From positions 1 to 64,000 of the forward strand of contig NZ_LAVA02000103.1 in the NCBI RefSeq assembly GCF_000974985.2: 64,000 nucleotides of DNA. The letters run 5' to 3'. The stretch comes from Streptomyces mangrovisoli. GTDB taxonomy: Bacteria > Actinomycetota > Actinomycetes > Streptomycetales > Streptomycetaceae. The stretch's first letter is position 1, and every line of letters begins with the position of its first letter. The position numbers were made by a program, and so were the translations under genes. Positions 24,064-33,020 of the stretch are shown here, one piece after another. The notes below the pieces were generated by a model that was given only the letters and a program-made list of their open reading frames with translations, made no database searches and was not told the DNA's origin.

Positions 24064-24161
24064 GCTCAGCCACAACGAGACCGCCAGCCGCCCGCAAGGC
24101 AACCGGCAAGCCCGCCGGGCACACCGCCAGCCGCCCGCAGGGCACCCCGCAGGGCACCCCG

Positions 24162-25001
24162 TCAAGCCCCGGCCCGCCGCCCCTCCTCCTCCAACCGCCG
24201 GGAGATCGCCCGCGCCGTCGCCCGCACAGCCGGCCCGTACCCCGCGTCCGCGAACCCCGTGGTCGGCGCCACCACGGACAGCGCCGCCACCACCTCCCCA
24301 CCACCCCGCACCGGCGCCGCCACCGTGCTCACCGGCCACGGCCGGCCCTGCCGCCCGAACACGTGATCACCGCGCCGCACCTCCGCGAGCACCCGCCGCA
24401 GATCGTCCGGCGTGCGGACCTCGTCCGGGCCCTGGGCAGGCTCGTACGCGGCGACCACCTCGTCCTGGACGGCCGTCGGCGCGAAGGCGAGCAGCACCAG
24501 CCCCACGCCGGTGGACGTCAACGGCAGCCTGCCGCCCACGCGGTAGCGCACCGGGCCGGCGTCGAGCGCCGACAGCCGCTCGACGAGCAGCGCCTCGCCC
24601 CCGTCCCGCACCGCGAGCAGCACATGCTGGCGCGTCACATGGAACAGGTCCTCCATGTACGGCATCGCCACCGCCCGCAGCCCATGCCCGCGCGGCGCGA
24701 GCGACGCGGTCTCCAGCAACCGCAGTCCGACGACGAAGCGCCCGTCGTCGAGCCGCTCCAGCGCGCCCACCTGCACCAGCGACCGGGCGAGCCGCAGCGC
24801 GCTGCTGCGCGGGATGCCGCTGCGCCGGGCGAGTTCGCCGAGCGACTGCGCGCGGTGGTCGCTGTCGAAGGCGCCGAGCAGGGCGAAGGCCCGGTCGATC
24901 ACCGGCTGCCCCTCGGACGGCTTGCCGCCGCGTCTGCGCGGGGTACCGGGCACGCCGGTCGCCTCATCCACCGACTCGTCGCCCATCGACTGGTCACTCA
25001 T
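24162..25001 (-). CDS. IclR family transcriptional regulator
   Basis: 279 residues from the ATG at 25001 (a GTG two codons upstream is possible). The N-terminal winged HTH (about 35-95) has RAFALLGAFDSDHRAQSLGE, LARRSGIPRSSALRLARSLV and VGALERLDDGRFVVG. The IclR effector domain follows (about 110-275) with LLAVRDGGEALLVERL and STVAAPVRGGGEVVAALSVV. IclR proteins control aromatic and acid catabolism. It is divergent from the SnoaL-like gene, and a likely IclR-type site lies further downstream before the amidohydrolase gene. Confidence 0.9.
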   Translation of the reverse strand: MSDQSMGDESVDEATGVPGTPRRRGGKPSEGQPVIDRAFALLGAFDSDHRAQSLGELARRSGIPRSSALRLARSLVQVGALERLDDGRFVVGLRLLETASLAPRGHGLRAVAMPYMEDLFHVTRQHVLLAVRDGGEALLVERLSALDAGPVRYRVGGRLPLTSTGVGLVLLAFAPTAVQDEVVAAYEPAQGPDEVRTPDDLRRVLAEVRRGDHVFGRQGRPWPVSTVAAPVRGGGEVVAALSVVAPTTGFADAGYGPAVRATARAISRRLEEEGRRAGA

Positions 25002-25105
25002 GGTCACCTACCGACCGGCCACCCATCGGAATCACTCATACCGGTTCACCGTGCTGCCCCTCGCATCGTGGCACACCTACGGCGTCGACAACGCAGGAGA
25101 CATCC

Positions 25106-25801
25106 ATGACGAACCCGGGCACGCCCTTCACCTCCATCGAGAACAGCGACAGCACCGCCATCGCCGACACCACCGCTGCCGCCGATGTCGCCGACCTCAC
25201 CGCGATCGCCCACGTCACCCGAACCGTGCTGCTGGAGCGCCAAGGCCGCGACCGCGGCTGGTGGGACCAGATGCGGGCGTGCTACTGGCCCGACTCGACG
25301 GTGACCCTCAGCTGGTACCGCGGCGACGGCCCCGGTTTCGTGGACGCGTCCGAGGCCATGTCCGGCCGGGGGGACAGCAGTGTCCACCGTCTGTCCCCGC
25401 CCGTCGTGCACGTCGCCGGCGGCCGGGCCTTCGCCGAGACGCCCGCCCGCATCGAGGTGCGGACCCGCGTCGACGGCGTCCTCGCCGACCTCGTCTCCCA
25501 CACCCGGATCGTGCACCGCCTCGAACGGCGCGCGGGCCGCTGGGGCATCGTCGCGCTGGACTGCGTGTACGAACGCGACACCCTCACCCCGGCCCACCCC
25601 GGCGGGCGGCTCGTGGTCCCGCCGGAGGAGCTCGCCGCGCACCGGGCGCCGTACGCCGTGCTGGCCTGGCATCTGGCCCGGCGCGGCTACGACGTCGCCG
25701 GGGACCTGCTCGGCGACGACCGCCCCGAGCGGACGGCGGCCTTCTACGCGGACACCCTGTGCTGGCTCCGGGGCCGGCCCGGCCGCCCGGCGGGCTCCTG
25801 A
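25106..25801 (+). CDS. SnoaL/NTF2-like protein
   Basis: 231 residues. The cone-shaped NTF2 fold is suggested by the helical start (DLTAIAHVTRTVLLERQGRD), RACYWPDSTVTLSWYRGDGP, a conserved central SSVHRLSPPVVHVAGGRAFA and the strand pair SHTRIVHRLERRAGRWGIVA. Family members are dehydratases, isomerases or binding proteins in ring catabolism and polyketide pathways. A good CAGGAGA site precedes the ATG. It leads a rightward run with two amidohydrolase genes and is probably controlled by the adjacent IclR protein. The precise reaction is not readable. Confidence 0.75.
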   Translation: MTNPGTPFTSIENSDSTAIADTTAAADVADLTAIAHVTRTVLLERQGRDRGWWDQMRACYWPDSTVTLSWYRGDGPGFVDASEAMSGRGDSSVHRLSPPVVHVAGGRAFAETPARIEVRTRVDGVLADLVSHTRIVHRLERRAGRWGIVALDCVYERDTLTPAHPGGRLVVPPEELAAHRAPYAVLAWHLARRGYDVAGDLLGDDRPERTAAFYADTLCWLRGRPGRPAGS

Positions 25802-25809
25802 GGAAGCTG

Positions 25810-25824
25810 TTCCATTCAATGAAA
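25810..25824. promoter_or_regulatory. Possible IclR-type operator
   Basis: TTCCATTCAATGAAA is an imperfect inverted repeat (6 of 7 arm bases pair) in a GC-rich context, with a second GTTCCATGG half-site at 25836. It resembles sites bound by IclR-family proteins and lies 73 bases before the amidohydrolase start at 25897. Confidence 0.4.
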
Positions 25825-25896
25825 TCGCCCGTGCCGTTCCATGGCCCCCGTTCCTACGGTGACGCGGGTAAGCCCCCCGCATCCCAGGAGCCCGCG

Positions 25897-26859
25897 ATGA
25901 CCGCACCCGTCGCCCTTGTCGACGTACACGCCCACTTCGTCACCGACGGCTATGTCGCCGCGGCCCGGTCCGCCGGTGTCGAGCACCCCGACGGGATGCC
26001 CGGCTGGCCGACCTGGAGCGCGGAACAGCACGTCGACCTGATGGACCGCGCGGGCATCGAGACGTCGTACCTCTCCGTCTCCTCGCCCGGAGTGCACTTC
26101 GGGGACGACGGCCGGGCTCGTGCCCTCGCCCGTGAGGTGAACGGGTTCGCCGCCGCGGTGCGCGCCGAACACCCGCGCCGCTTCGGTCACTTCGCCAACC
26201 TGCCGCTGCCCGACGTCGAGGGCGCGCTCGTCGAGACGGCGTACGCGCTCGATGAACTCGGCGCGCACGGAGTCGCGGTGGAGACCAACCACCACGGCCA
26301 CTACCTGGGCGACCCCCGCTTCGAGCCGCTCTGGGCGGAGCTGGACCGCCGCGGTGCCGTCGTCTTTGTGCACCCCACGTCGCCGCCGCACGCCGACGAC
26401 CTGACCGCCGGCCGGCCGCGGCCGATGCTGGAGTTCCTCTTCGACACCGCCCGCGCCGCCGCGGACCTGCTCTTCCGCGGAGTCGTCACCCGCTACCCGC
26501 GGATCCGCTGGATCCTGACCCACGGCGGCGGGGCGCTCCCGCTCCTCGCCGACCGCATGGAACTCTTCCGCGCCCTGGTGGGCGGCGGCCCGGCGGACGC
26601 GCCGGGCGTCGTCGAGCAGCTCGGGGGCCTCTGGTACGACATGGCGGGCACCCCCTTCCCGCGCCAGGTCCCGGCGCTGAGCGCCGCGTTCGGCACCGAC
26701 CGGCTGCTCTACGGCAGCGACTACTGCTGGACGCCCGCCGTGGCCGTGCTCGCCCAGACCGCGTCCGTGGACGCCGCCGAACAGCCGTCCGCCACCGACA
26801 CCTGGCGCGGCCTCACCACCCGCAACGCCCGCCGACTCTTCACCGCCGACCCGGCATGA
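25897..26859 (+). CDS. Amidohydrolase_2 (ACMSD-like decarboxylase/hydratase)
   Basis: 320 residues of the aminocarboxymuconate-semialdehyde decarboxylase superfamily. Metal ligands: VDVHAHF near the N-terminus, FVHPTSPPH, LTHGGGALPLLADR and the late Asp in YGSDYCW. Relatives decarboxylate ACMS or gamma-resorcylate, or hydrate oxalomesaconate, all steps in aromatic degradation. The ATG at 25897 has CCAGGAG upstream and was preferred to an earlier in-frame ATG that would add an unusual leader overlapping the operator. It lies between the SnoaL-like gene and a second amidohydrolase. Confidence 0.85.
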   Translation: MTAPVALVDVHAHFVTDGYVAAARSAGVEHPDGMPGWPTWSAEQHVDLMDRAGIETSYLSVSSPGVHFGDDGRARALAREVNGFAAAVRAEHPRRFGHFANLPLPDVEGALVETAYALDELGAHGVAVETNHHGHYLGDPRFEPLWAELDRRGAVVFVHPTSPPHADDLTAGRPRPMLEFLFDTARAAADLLFRGVVTRYPRIRWILTHGGGALPLLADRMELFRALVGGGPADAPGVVEQLGGLWYDMAGTPFPRQVPALSAAFGTDRLLYGSDYCWTPAVAVLAQTASVDAAEQPSATDTWRGLTTRNARRLFTADPA

Positions 26860-26899
26860 CCACCCCGCACCGCACGGTGCGCGCACCCCGAGGAGCCAC

Positions 26900-28345
26900 A
26901 TGAGCAGGTACGTCGAGCCGTCCGCGATCACCGGGCGGGTCTGCCTGCGGGACGTCATCGTGATCGACCCGTTCGACGGCAGCGCCACCGCCGGGCAGGA
27001 CGTGTTCGTGGCGGGGGACCGGATCACCTCGGTGACCGCCACCGGCGGACCGGCCGAGGGCGCCCATGTCGTCGAGGGGCGCGGCCGGTTCGCCGTCCCG
27101 GCCTTCATGGACATGCATCTGCACGCCCTCAACACCCCGGACGACGTCGACGGAACCTACGCGCTGATGCTCGCGAACGGTGTCGCCGGGTTCCGGCAGA
27201 TGTCGGGCAACAGGGCGCTGCTGAAGGCCCGGCGCGAGGGCCGGCTGCCCGCGCCGACCGGAGCGCCCGCGCTGAAGGCGACCGCTGGTGACCTGCTGAC
27301 CCCGCTGAACGCGAGCACCGCCGACGGCGCGGTGCGTGCCGTACGCGAACAGCACGCGGACGGCGCCGACTTCGTGAAGGCCGGCCTCACCACGGGCGAC
27401 GTGTTCATGGCGGCCCTGGCGGAGGCGAACCGGCTCGGCATCCGGCTGGGCGGGCATCTGCCGCCCGATCTCGATCCCCGGGAGGCGGCGCGCGGCGGCG
27501 TGTGGTCGATCGAGCATCTGGGGCCCGGCGTCACCGTGTTCGCGGCGGCCTCCGCCCGCGAGGCCGAGGTCCGCGCGAAGAACGCGACCCGCAGGCTGCC
27601 GCCGATCCCGAAGGTCACCTTCCCCGGCGCGGACCGGCTGGCGACGAAGCTCATCAAGGGCCTGGTGGTGAACCCCGCCACGAAGACCTCCACGGTGGAG
27701 GCCGACGCCTACGAACTCGCCGACGCCTCCTACGACCAGGAGAAGGCGGAGGAGCTCGCGGCGCTGTTCGTCCGGCACTCCACCTGGCAGTGCCCGACCC
27801 TGATCCGGGTGCACACGCAGCAGTTCGCCGATGCGCCCGTCCACACGGCGGACCCGCGGCGCCGCTACATGGCGCCCGCCGAACTGCGGTCCTGGGACCG
27901 GTCGGTGCGCAGGTTCGCCAGGCTGCCCGAGGCCACCCGTCGCGCCCTGCGCGGGCATTGGGACGCGCAGCTGCGGATGACGAGGACGTTCGCCGACGCG
28001 GGGGTCCCGATGGTCGCGGGCACCGACGCGTGCGGGGCCGCGGGCATCGTTCCCGGCTTCGCCCTGCACGACGAGTTCGACTTCCTCGCCGAGGCCGGTC
28101 TCGACCCGCTGACCGTCCTGCGCACGGCGACGACCGAGGCGGCCCGGTTCCTGGGCGAGGAGGGCGCGTTCGGCCGGATCGCGCCCGACCTCCCGGCCGA
28201 CCTGGTGCTCCTGGACGCGGACCCGCTGGCGGACCACACCGCCCTGCACGCCATCGCGGGCGTCTTGCGGGACGGCTCCTGGTGGTCGCGCACGGACCTC
28301 GAGGCAGTACTGGAACGGGTCGCGGCCGCCCCAGGGGCCCGCTGA
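26900..28345 (+). CDS. Amidohydrolase (imidazolonepropionase/prolidase-like)
   Basis: 481 residues of the PF01979 family. It has an N-terminal beta sandwich, then the metal site FMDMHLHA, a likely carboxylated Lys in DFVKAGLTTG, GGHLP, WSIEHLGPGV, and the late Asp in VAGTDACGAAG. The C-terminal GRIAPDLPADLVLLDADPLA closes the beta sandwich. Such enzymes cleave cyclic amides, lactams or related bonds in the cytoplasm. Start has CGAGGAG upstream. It follows the previous amidohydrolase by 40 bases, so both are likely in one transcript. Confidence 0.85.
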   Translation: MSRYVEPSAITGRVCLRDVIVIDPFDGSATAGQDVFVAGDRITSVTATGGPAEGAHVVEGRGRFAVPAFMDMHLHALNTPDDVDGTYALMLANGVAGFRQMSGNRALLKARREGRLPAPTGAPALKATAGDLLTPLNASTADGAVRAVREQHADGADFVKAGLTTGDVFMAALAEANRLGIRLGGHLPPDLDPREAARGGVWSIEHLGPGVTVFAAASAREAEVRAKNATRRLPPIPKVTFPGADRLATKLIKGLVVNPATKTSTVEADAYELADASYDQEKAEELAALFVRHSTWQCPTLIRVHTQQFADAPVHTADPRRRYMAPAELRSWDRSVRRFARLPEATRRALRGHWDAQLRMTRTFADAGVPMVAGTDACGAAGIVPGFALHDEFDFLAEAGLDPLTVLRTATTEAARFLGEEGAFGRIAPDLPADLVLLDADPLADHTALHAIAGVLRDGSWWSRTDLEAVLERVAAAPGAR

Positions 28346-28347
28346 TC

Positions 28348-28396
28348 CGGGCCCGCCGACCCCGGGCCCGCCGACCCCGGGGCCCCCGACCCGGCC
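28348..28396. repeat. 15-bp tandem repeats between convergent genes
   Basis: CCGGGCCCGCCGACC is repeated twice back to back with a third degenerate copy, right after the amidohydrolase stop. Internal GGGCCC palindromes could help termination. Confidence 0.6.
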
Positions 28397-28456
28397 CCGG
28401 GCGTGCACAGCCGGCACCTGGCCCCCAGCACCCGGCCCCTGGAGGCCGGACGGGGC

Positions 28457-31333
28457 TCAGGCGCACCCGAGCCGGACGCGGATGCCCTTCTGGTTCGGGA
28501 CGAAGTCCACGGGCGTCACGGGCACCCGCTTCGGCTCCTGGTGGCTGCCCCCGTCGGGGCCGGCGGCCTTCATCTCGCGCAGCCGTTTGCCGGCGAGCAC
28601 GTGCAGATACTCGGCGCCCAGCGCCTCGCTGAGCGAGACGGCGGCGGCCATCTCGCCCCGTGCCTCCTCCCGGCGGTCCAGACGCCACAGGACGCTCCCG
28701 ACACGGACGGTGTCGAGTGCCTCGCCGTGGGCGTCGGCCAGCCTCCGGTGATCGGAGCGCGCCTCCAGCAGCACGGGCAGGGCCTCGTCCGGCCGTCCCG
28801 CCTGCCGCAGGATGTCGCCTCTCGTGCTCAGGACATCGGCCAGGACGGCCGCCAGACTGCGTCTGCGCGCGAGGGAGACCGCCTCGTCGCAGTGGCGCAA
28901 AGCCTCGTCGTGCTGGTTCTGCGACGCCAGCGCCTCGGCCAGGCCCTCGAGGCCGAGCACCTCGCATCTGACGCAGCCGCCACCGCCGTCGCGGGAGCGG
29001 ATCCGGGAGAGGGCGAGCCGACAGGTCCGGACGGCCTCCTGGGAGCGGTCGATGCGTACGAGGGTGTCGGCGAGCCCGATGAGGAGGCTGCCCTCGGCGT
29101 GCGCGTCACCGACGGCCCGCAGCAGGGATCCGGCGTCCTTGAAATGCCGCAGCGCCTCGTGGTGCCGTCGCGAGAGGCTCAGCGCACGCGCAAGGTCGCC
29201 CTGGGAGTTCGCGCTGTCGCGGAGCAGCCGGAGATCCTGCCACAGGCCCAGCGCCTCGCGATGGGCCTCGGTCGCGGCGCGGTGGCGGCCGCAGCGGGTC
29301 TCGGCCGTGCCGAGGCTGCTCAGCGCCGTCGCGAGCGCGTGCCGGTCCGTCGTGCGGCGGGCGATCTCCACCGCGGTCTGCGCCTCGTGCGCGGCCTCCG
29401 CGCACTGGCCGAGATTGCCCAGGTTGTCGGCCAGCCCCGCACGGGTCTCCGCCACGGCGGGCGTGTCCCCGAGGGCGTCCAGGAGCGGCAGCGCCGCTCG
29501 CCGCACCGGGACGGAGAGGTCGTCGGACACCATGTCGAGCGCCCGGGCCAGCACGTCGAGGCAGCGCGCCTCCAGGCGGCGGTCCTCCGCGCGCCGGGCC
29601 AGCCGCACGGCCAGGCGCAGGGCCGCACAGGCCTGAGAGGGTTGGCGAACCCGCAGATGTGTCTCCCCCGAACGCAGCAGACGCACCCCCTCCATCGCGT
29701 GCACCCCCCGCTTGCGGAAGTTCGTCCCCGCCCTGCGGTAGCTGCGGATCGCCTCCGTGGGCCGGTCCAGCAGGCCGTACGCCGTGCCCTCGAACATCAG
29801 CATGTGGCCCTGGGCGTCGAAGTCGGCCAGGCGCCGGGCGGCGACGAAGCCGGCCCGTGCCACCTCCTGGGCGCGCGCCGGATCGCCGCTGATGACGGCG
29901 GCCCGGTAGGCGCGCCCGGCGAGCCGCAGCACCAGCGCGTGGTCCTGGCGCGCGACCGCGTGGGCGAAGGCGCCGCTGAGCCCCGCGTGTTCGCGGCCGA
30001 GCGGCAGCCAGTGCGCGGGCGCCGGCGTGAGATGTTCGGTGTGGCCGGTGCCGGGCCCGTCCAGCGACGCGTAGTGCTGCAGCAGCCGCTCGACGGCGGC
30101 GCCCCGCTCGTCCGCGTCCGCCGTCGCCCGGTCCTCGGCCAGCGAGGTGACGTACAGCCGTACGAGGTCGTGCATCCGCCAGCGGTCCGGCTCCACCTCC
30201 TCCACGAGATGGGCGCGCGCGAGCACGGTCGACAGCAGGTGCTTGACGCGCACCTGCTGCTCGCCGGCGAGCGCGGCGGCGGCCGCCGTGGAGAGGTCGG
30301 TGCCCCAGTCGGCGGTCAGCAGCCGCAGCAGGCGTGCCGCGCCGTCGCCGCCGGAGTGCCGCAGATGCCGGTACGACAGCTCGAACGACGCCGTGACGGC
30401 GCGCTCCCCGTCGGCCAGCAGCGCCAACCGGTCGTCCGTCCGGGCGAGTTCGTCGGCGAGGGTGCTCACCGAGCGTTCCGGTGAGCCCGCGAGCACGGCG
30501 GTGGTGATGCGCAGGGCCAGCGGCAGCCCGCCGCACAACTCGACGACGCGGGCCGCGGCTTCGGGCTCGCGGCGGATGCGCCGGTCGCCCGGGCGGGTCT
30601 GCTCCAGGGTGCGCGCCATCAGTTCGACGGCCGGTTCCCCGGACAGTTCCGCCAGCGGAACGGTCGTCCCCACCAGGGAGTTGAGCACATGCCGCGAGGT
30701 GATGAGCAGCGCGTGCCGGTCGTCGGCGGGGCGGACCGGCGCCACCTGTTCCGCGGCAGAGACGTCGTCGAGCAGGACCAGCAGCCGGTGGCCCTGCTGG
30801 GTCATCTTCTGGAGCAGATCGCGGTAGAGCCGGGCCCGGTCCTGTTCCGTGGGCGGGATCTTCTCGCCGGGGATGCCGAGGCCGCGCAGCAGCGACTCCA
30901 GGATCTGCCCGGCGGTGAGCGTGCGTTCGTCGTCGTAGCCGTGCACGGTGACGGCGATGGCGCCGCCGGTGAACGCGCCGGCCGCCACCGCGGCGTGCGC
31001 CGCCGCGAGCGCCAGCGCGGTCTTCCCGACGCCCGGCAGCCCGGTGACGTTGACCGGCACGCAGCCGCCGCTCCCGGTCCCCTCGCCGCCGTCGGGCGCA
31101 AGGAGGGCGACCAGCCGGTCCCGCTCCTCCTCGCGCCCGGCGAACGCGGGCGGCACCGGGTCCAGTCCCGCGACCGCCGCCGGAAGCGTGGCCGGGAGCT
31201 GCACCGTGATGTCGCGCCCCTGGAAGACCACTCCCGCGGTGCCCCCGCTGAACAGGTTCTCCGTGCCCGTCCGCAGCGTCTCGGGGGCCCGCCCACCGCG
31301 TCCCCACCACCGCAACCACCCCATGCGGCTCAC
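28457..31333 (-). CDS. STAND NTPase: NB-ARC plus TPR
   Basis: 958 residues. A short N-terminal segment with ENLFSGGTAGVVFQGRDI precedes an NB-ARC ATPase. Its P-loop is GLPGVGKTALAL (Lys104), kinase 2 is RLLVLLDDVS, a sensor is ALLITSRH, and the GLPL motif is GGLPLALRI. A winged-helix region (PVRR-free, about 350-420) and a long C-terminal TPR array (about 480-900) follow. Such proteins are signal-transducing switches; in Streptomyces many regulate genes (AfsR/SARP-like without the DNA-binding part) and some act in antiphage defence. No clear effector domain is present beyond the short N-terminus. GTG at 31333 is used; an ATG at 31324 is possible. Confidence 0.87.
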   Translation of the reverse strand: MSRMGWLRWWGRGGRAPETLRTGTENLFSGGTAGVVFQGRDITVQLPATLPAAVAGLDPVPPAFAGREEERDRLVALLAPDGGEGTGSGGCVPVNVTGLPGVGKTALALAAAHAAVAAGAFTGGAIAVTVHGYDDERTLTAGQILESLLRGLGIPGEKIPPTEQDRARLYRDLLQKMTQQGHRLLVLLDDVSAAEQVAPVRPADDRHALLITSRHVLNSLVGTTVPLAELSGEPAVELMARTLEQTRPGDRRIRREPEAAARVVELCGGLPLALRITTAVLAGSPERSVSTLADELARTDDRLALLADGERAVTASFELSYRHLRHSGGDGAARLLRLLTADWGTDLSTAAAAALAGEQQVRVKHLLSTVLARAHLVEEVEPDRWRMHDLVRLYVTSLAEDRATADADERGAAVERLLQHYASLDGPGTGHTEHLTPAPAHWLPLGREHAGLSGAFAHAVARQDHALVLRLAGRAYRAAVISGDPARAQEVARAGFVAARRLADFDAQGHMLMFEGTAYGLLDRPTEAIRSYRRAGTNFRKRGVHAMEGVRLLRSGETHLRVRQPSQACAALRLAVRLARRAEDRRLEARCLDVLARALDMVSDDLSVPVRRAALPLLDALGDTPAVAETRAGLADNLGNLGQCAEAAHEAQTAVEIARRTTDRHALATALSSLGTAETRCGRHRAATEAHREALGLWQDLRLLRDSANSQGDLARALSLSRRHHEALRHFKDAGSLLRAVGDAHAEGSLLIGLADTLVRIDRSQEAVRTCRLALSRIRSRDGGGGCVRCEVLGLEGLAEALASQNQHDEALRHCDEAVSLARRRSLAAVLADVLSTRGDILRQAGRPDEALPVLLEARSDHRRLADAHGEALDTVRVGSVLWRLDRREEARGEMAAAVSLSEALGAEYLHVLAGKRLREMKAAGPDGGSHQEPKRVPVTPVDFVPNQKGIRVRLGCA

Positions 31334-31496
31334 CCATTCGTCCCCACCGGCCGTTCCAGGGCCTCAGCATGGGGGACGAGACCACCTCAACGCAGCATTC
31401 CGCCACAATCGGTCAGATTCGATCCCTTTCGGGAGGGTGCGGAGATACGGCTCGGTGGCTTGACCGCTCCCCGCGCCGGTCCGAGGATCATGTGGC

Positions 31497-32996
31497 ATGA
31501 AGCCTGAACACGGCAGCACCGTCGACGGGGTGCTGCGCCGCAGCGCCCGGCGCGTTCCCGCCCGGGTCGCCGTCGAGTACCGCGACCGCACCTGGACCTA
31601 CGAGGAGTTCGACGACGCCGTCTCGCGCGCCGCGTCCGCGCTCCTCGGCCTGGGCCTCGCCCCCGGCGACCGGGTGGGTGCCTACGGCCACAACTCCGAC
31701 GCGTACCTCATCGGCTTCCTCGCCTGCGCCCGCGCAGGCCTTGTGCACGTGCCGGTCAACCAGAACCTGACCGGGGACGATCTCGCCTACATCGTCGGCC
31801 AGTCGGGCAGCGAGGTGGTCCTCGCCGACCCCGGCCTCGCGGACCGGCTGCCCGCCGGGGTGCGGGCCGTCCCGCTGCGCGACGCCGAGGGCTCGCTGCT
31901 CGACCTGCTGGCCGCCGCGGAGCCGTACGACGGGCCCGAACCGCGCGGCGAGGACCTCGTGCAGCTGCTGTACACCTCCGGTACGACCGCCCTGCCCAAG
32001 GGCGCGATGATGACGCACCGCGCCCTGGTCCACGAGTACCTGAGCGCGATCACCGCCCTCGACCTGAGCGCGGGGGACCGGCCGGTGCACGCGCTGCCGC
32101 TCTACCACTCGGCCCAGATGCACGTCTTCCTGCTGCCCTATCTCGCGGTCGGCGCGACCAACGTCGTTCTCGACAAGCCGGACGGCGACGAGCTGTTCGA
32201 CCTGGTCGAGGCCGGCCGGGTGGACAGCCTGTTCGCGCCGCCGACGGTGTGGATCGCCCTCGCCGGCCGCCCCGACTTCGCCGAGCGCGACCTCGGCGGG
32301 CTGCGCAAGGCGTACTACGGCGCGTCGATCATGCCCGTGCCGGTCCTGGAGCGGCTCCGCGAACGCCTGCCGGGGCTGGCGTTCTACAACTGCTTCGGGC
32401 AGAGCGAGATCGGCCCGCTCGCCACCGTGCTCGCGCCCGACGAGCACAAGGGCCGGATGGACTCCTGCGGGCGCACCGTGCTGTTCGTCGACGCCCGGGT
32501 GGTCGACGAGGACGGCAGGCCGGTGCCGGACGGCACCCAGGGCGAGATCGTCTACCGCTCACCGCAGTTGTGCGAGGGCTACTGGGACAAGCCCGAGGAG
32601 ACCCAGGAGGCGTTCCGCGACGGCTGGTTCCACTCGGGCGACCTGGCGGTGCGCGACGCCGACGGCTACTTCACGGTCGTCGACCGGGTCAAGGACGTCA
32701 TCAACTCCGGTGGTGTGCTGGTCGCTTCGCGTCAGGTGGAGGACGCCCTCTACACGCACGAGGGCGTGGCGGAGGCGGCCGTGATCGGCCTGCCCGACGA
32801 GCGCTGGATCGAGGCCGTCACGGCGGTGGTGGTGCCCCGCGGCGAGGTCACGGAGGCCGAACTCCTCGCCCACGCCAAGGAGAAGCTCGCCCACTTCAAG
32901 GCGCCGAAGCGGATCCTCTTCGTGGACGAGCTGCCGCGCAACGCGAGCGGGAAGATCCTCAAGCGGGAGCTGCGGGACCGGTTCGGCGAGGCGTAG
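31497..32996 (+). CDS. Fatty-acid/aryl acyl-CoA synthetase
   Basis: 499 residues, ANL superfamily. LLYTSGTTALPKGAMMTH (P-loop), PLYHSAQMHVFLLPYL, YNCFGQSEIGP (AMP site), GDLAVRDADGYFTVVDRVKD and the catalytic lysine in LPRNASGKILKREL. It activates a carboxylic acid to a CoA thioester. It is divergent from the STAND gene and convergent with paaK, so it is probably a single-gene unit. Substrate unknown; acyl-chain or aromatic acids are both plausible next to paaK and the degradation operons. Confidence 0.9.
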   Translation: MKPEHGSTVDGVLRRSARRVPARVAVEYRDRTWTYEEFDDAVSRAASALLGLGLAPGDRVGAYGHNSDAYLIGFLACARAGLVHVPVNQNLTGDDLAYIVGQSGSEVVLADPGLADRLPAGVRAVPLRDAEGSLLDLLAAAEPYDGPEPRGEDLVQLLYTSGTTALPKGAMMTHRALVHEYLSAITALDLSAGDRPVHALPLYHSAQMHVFLLPYLAVGATNVVLDKPDGDELFDLVEAGRVDSLFAPPTVWIALAGRPDFAERDLGGLRKAYYGASIMPVPVLERLRERLPGLAFYNCFGQSEIGPLATVLAPDEHKGRMDSCGRTVLFVDARVVDEDGRPVPDGTQGEIVYRSPQLCEGYWDKPEETQEAFRDGWFHSGDLAVRDADGYFTVVDRVKDVINSGGVLVASRQVEDALYTHEGVAEAAVIGLPDERWIEAVTAVVVPRGEVTEAELLAHAKEKLAHFKAPKRILFVDELPRNASGKILKRELRDRFGEA

Positions 32997-33020
32997 CCGG
33001 CGGGCGGACGTGGGCCTGGC

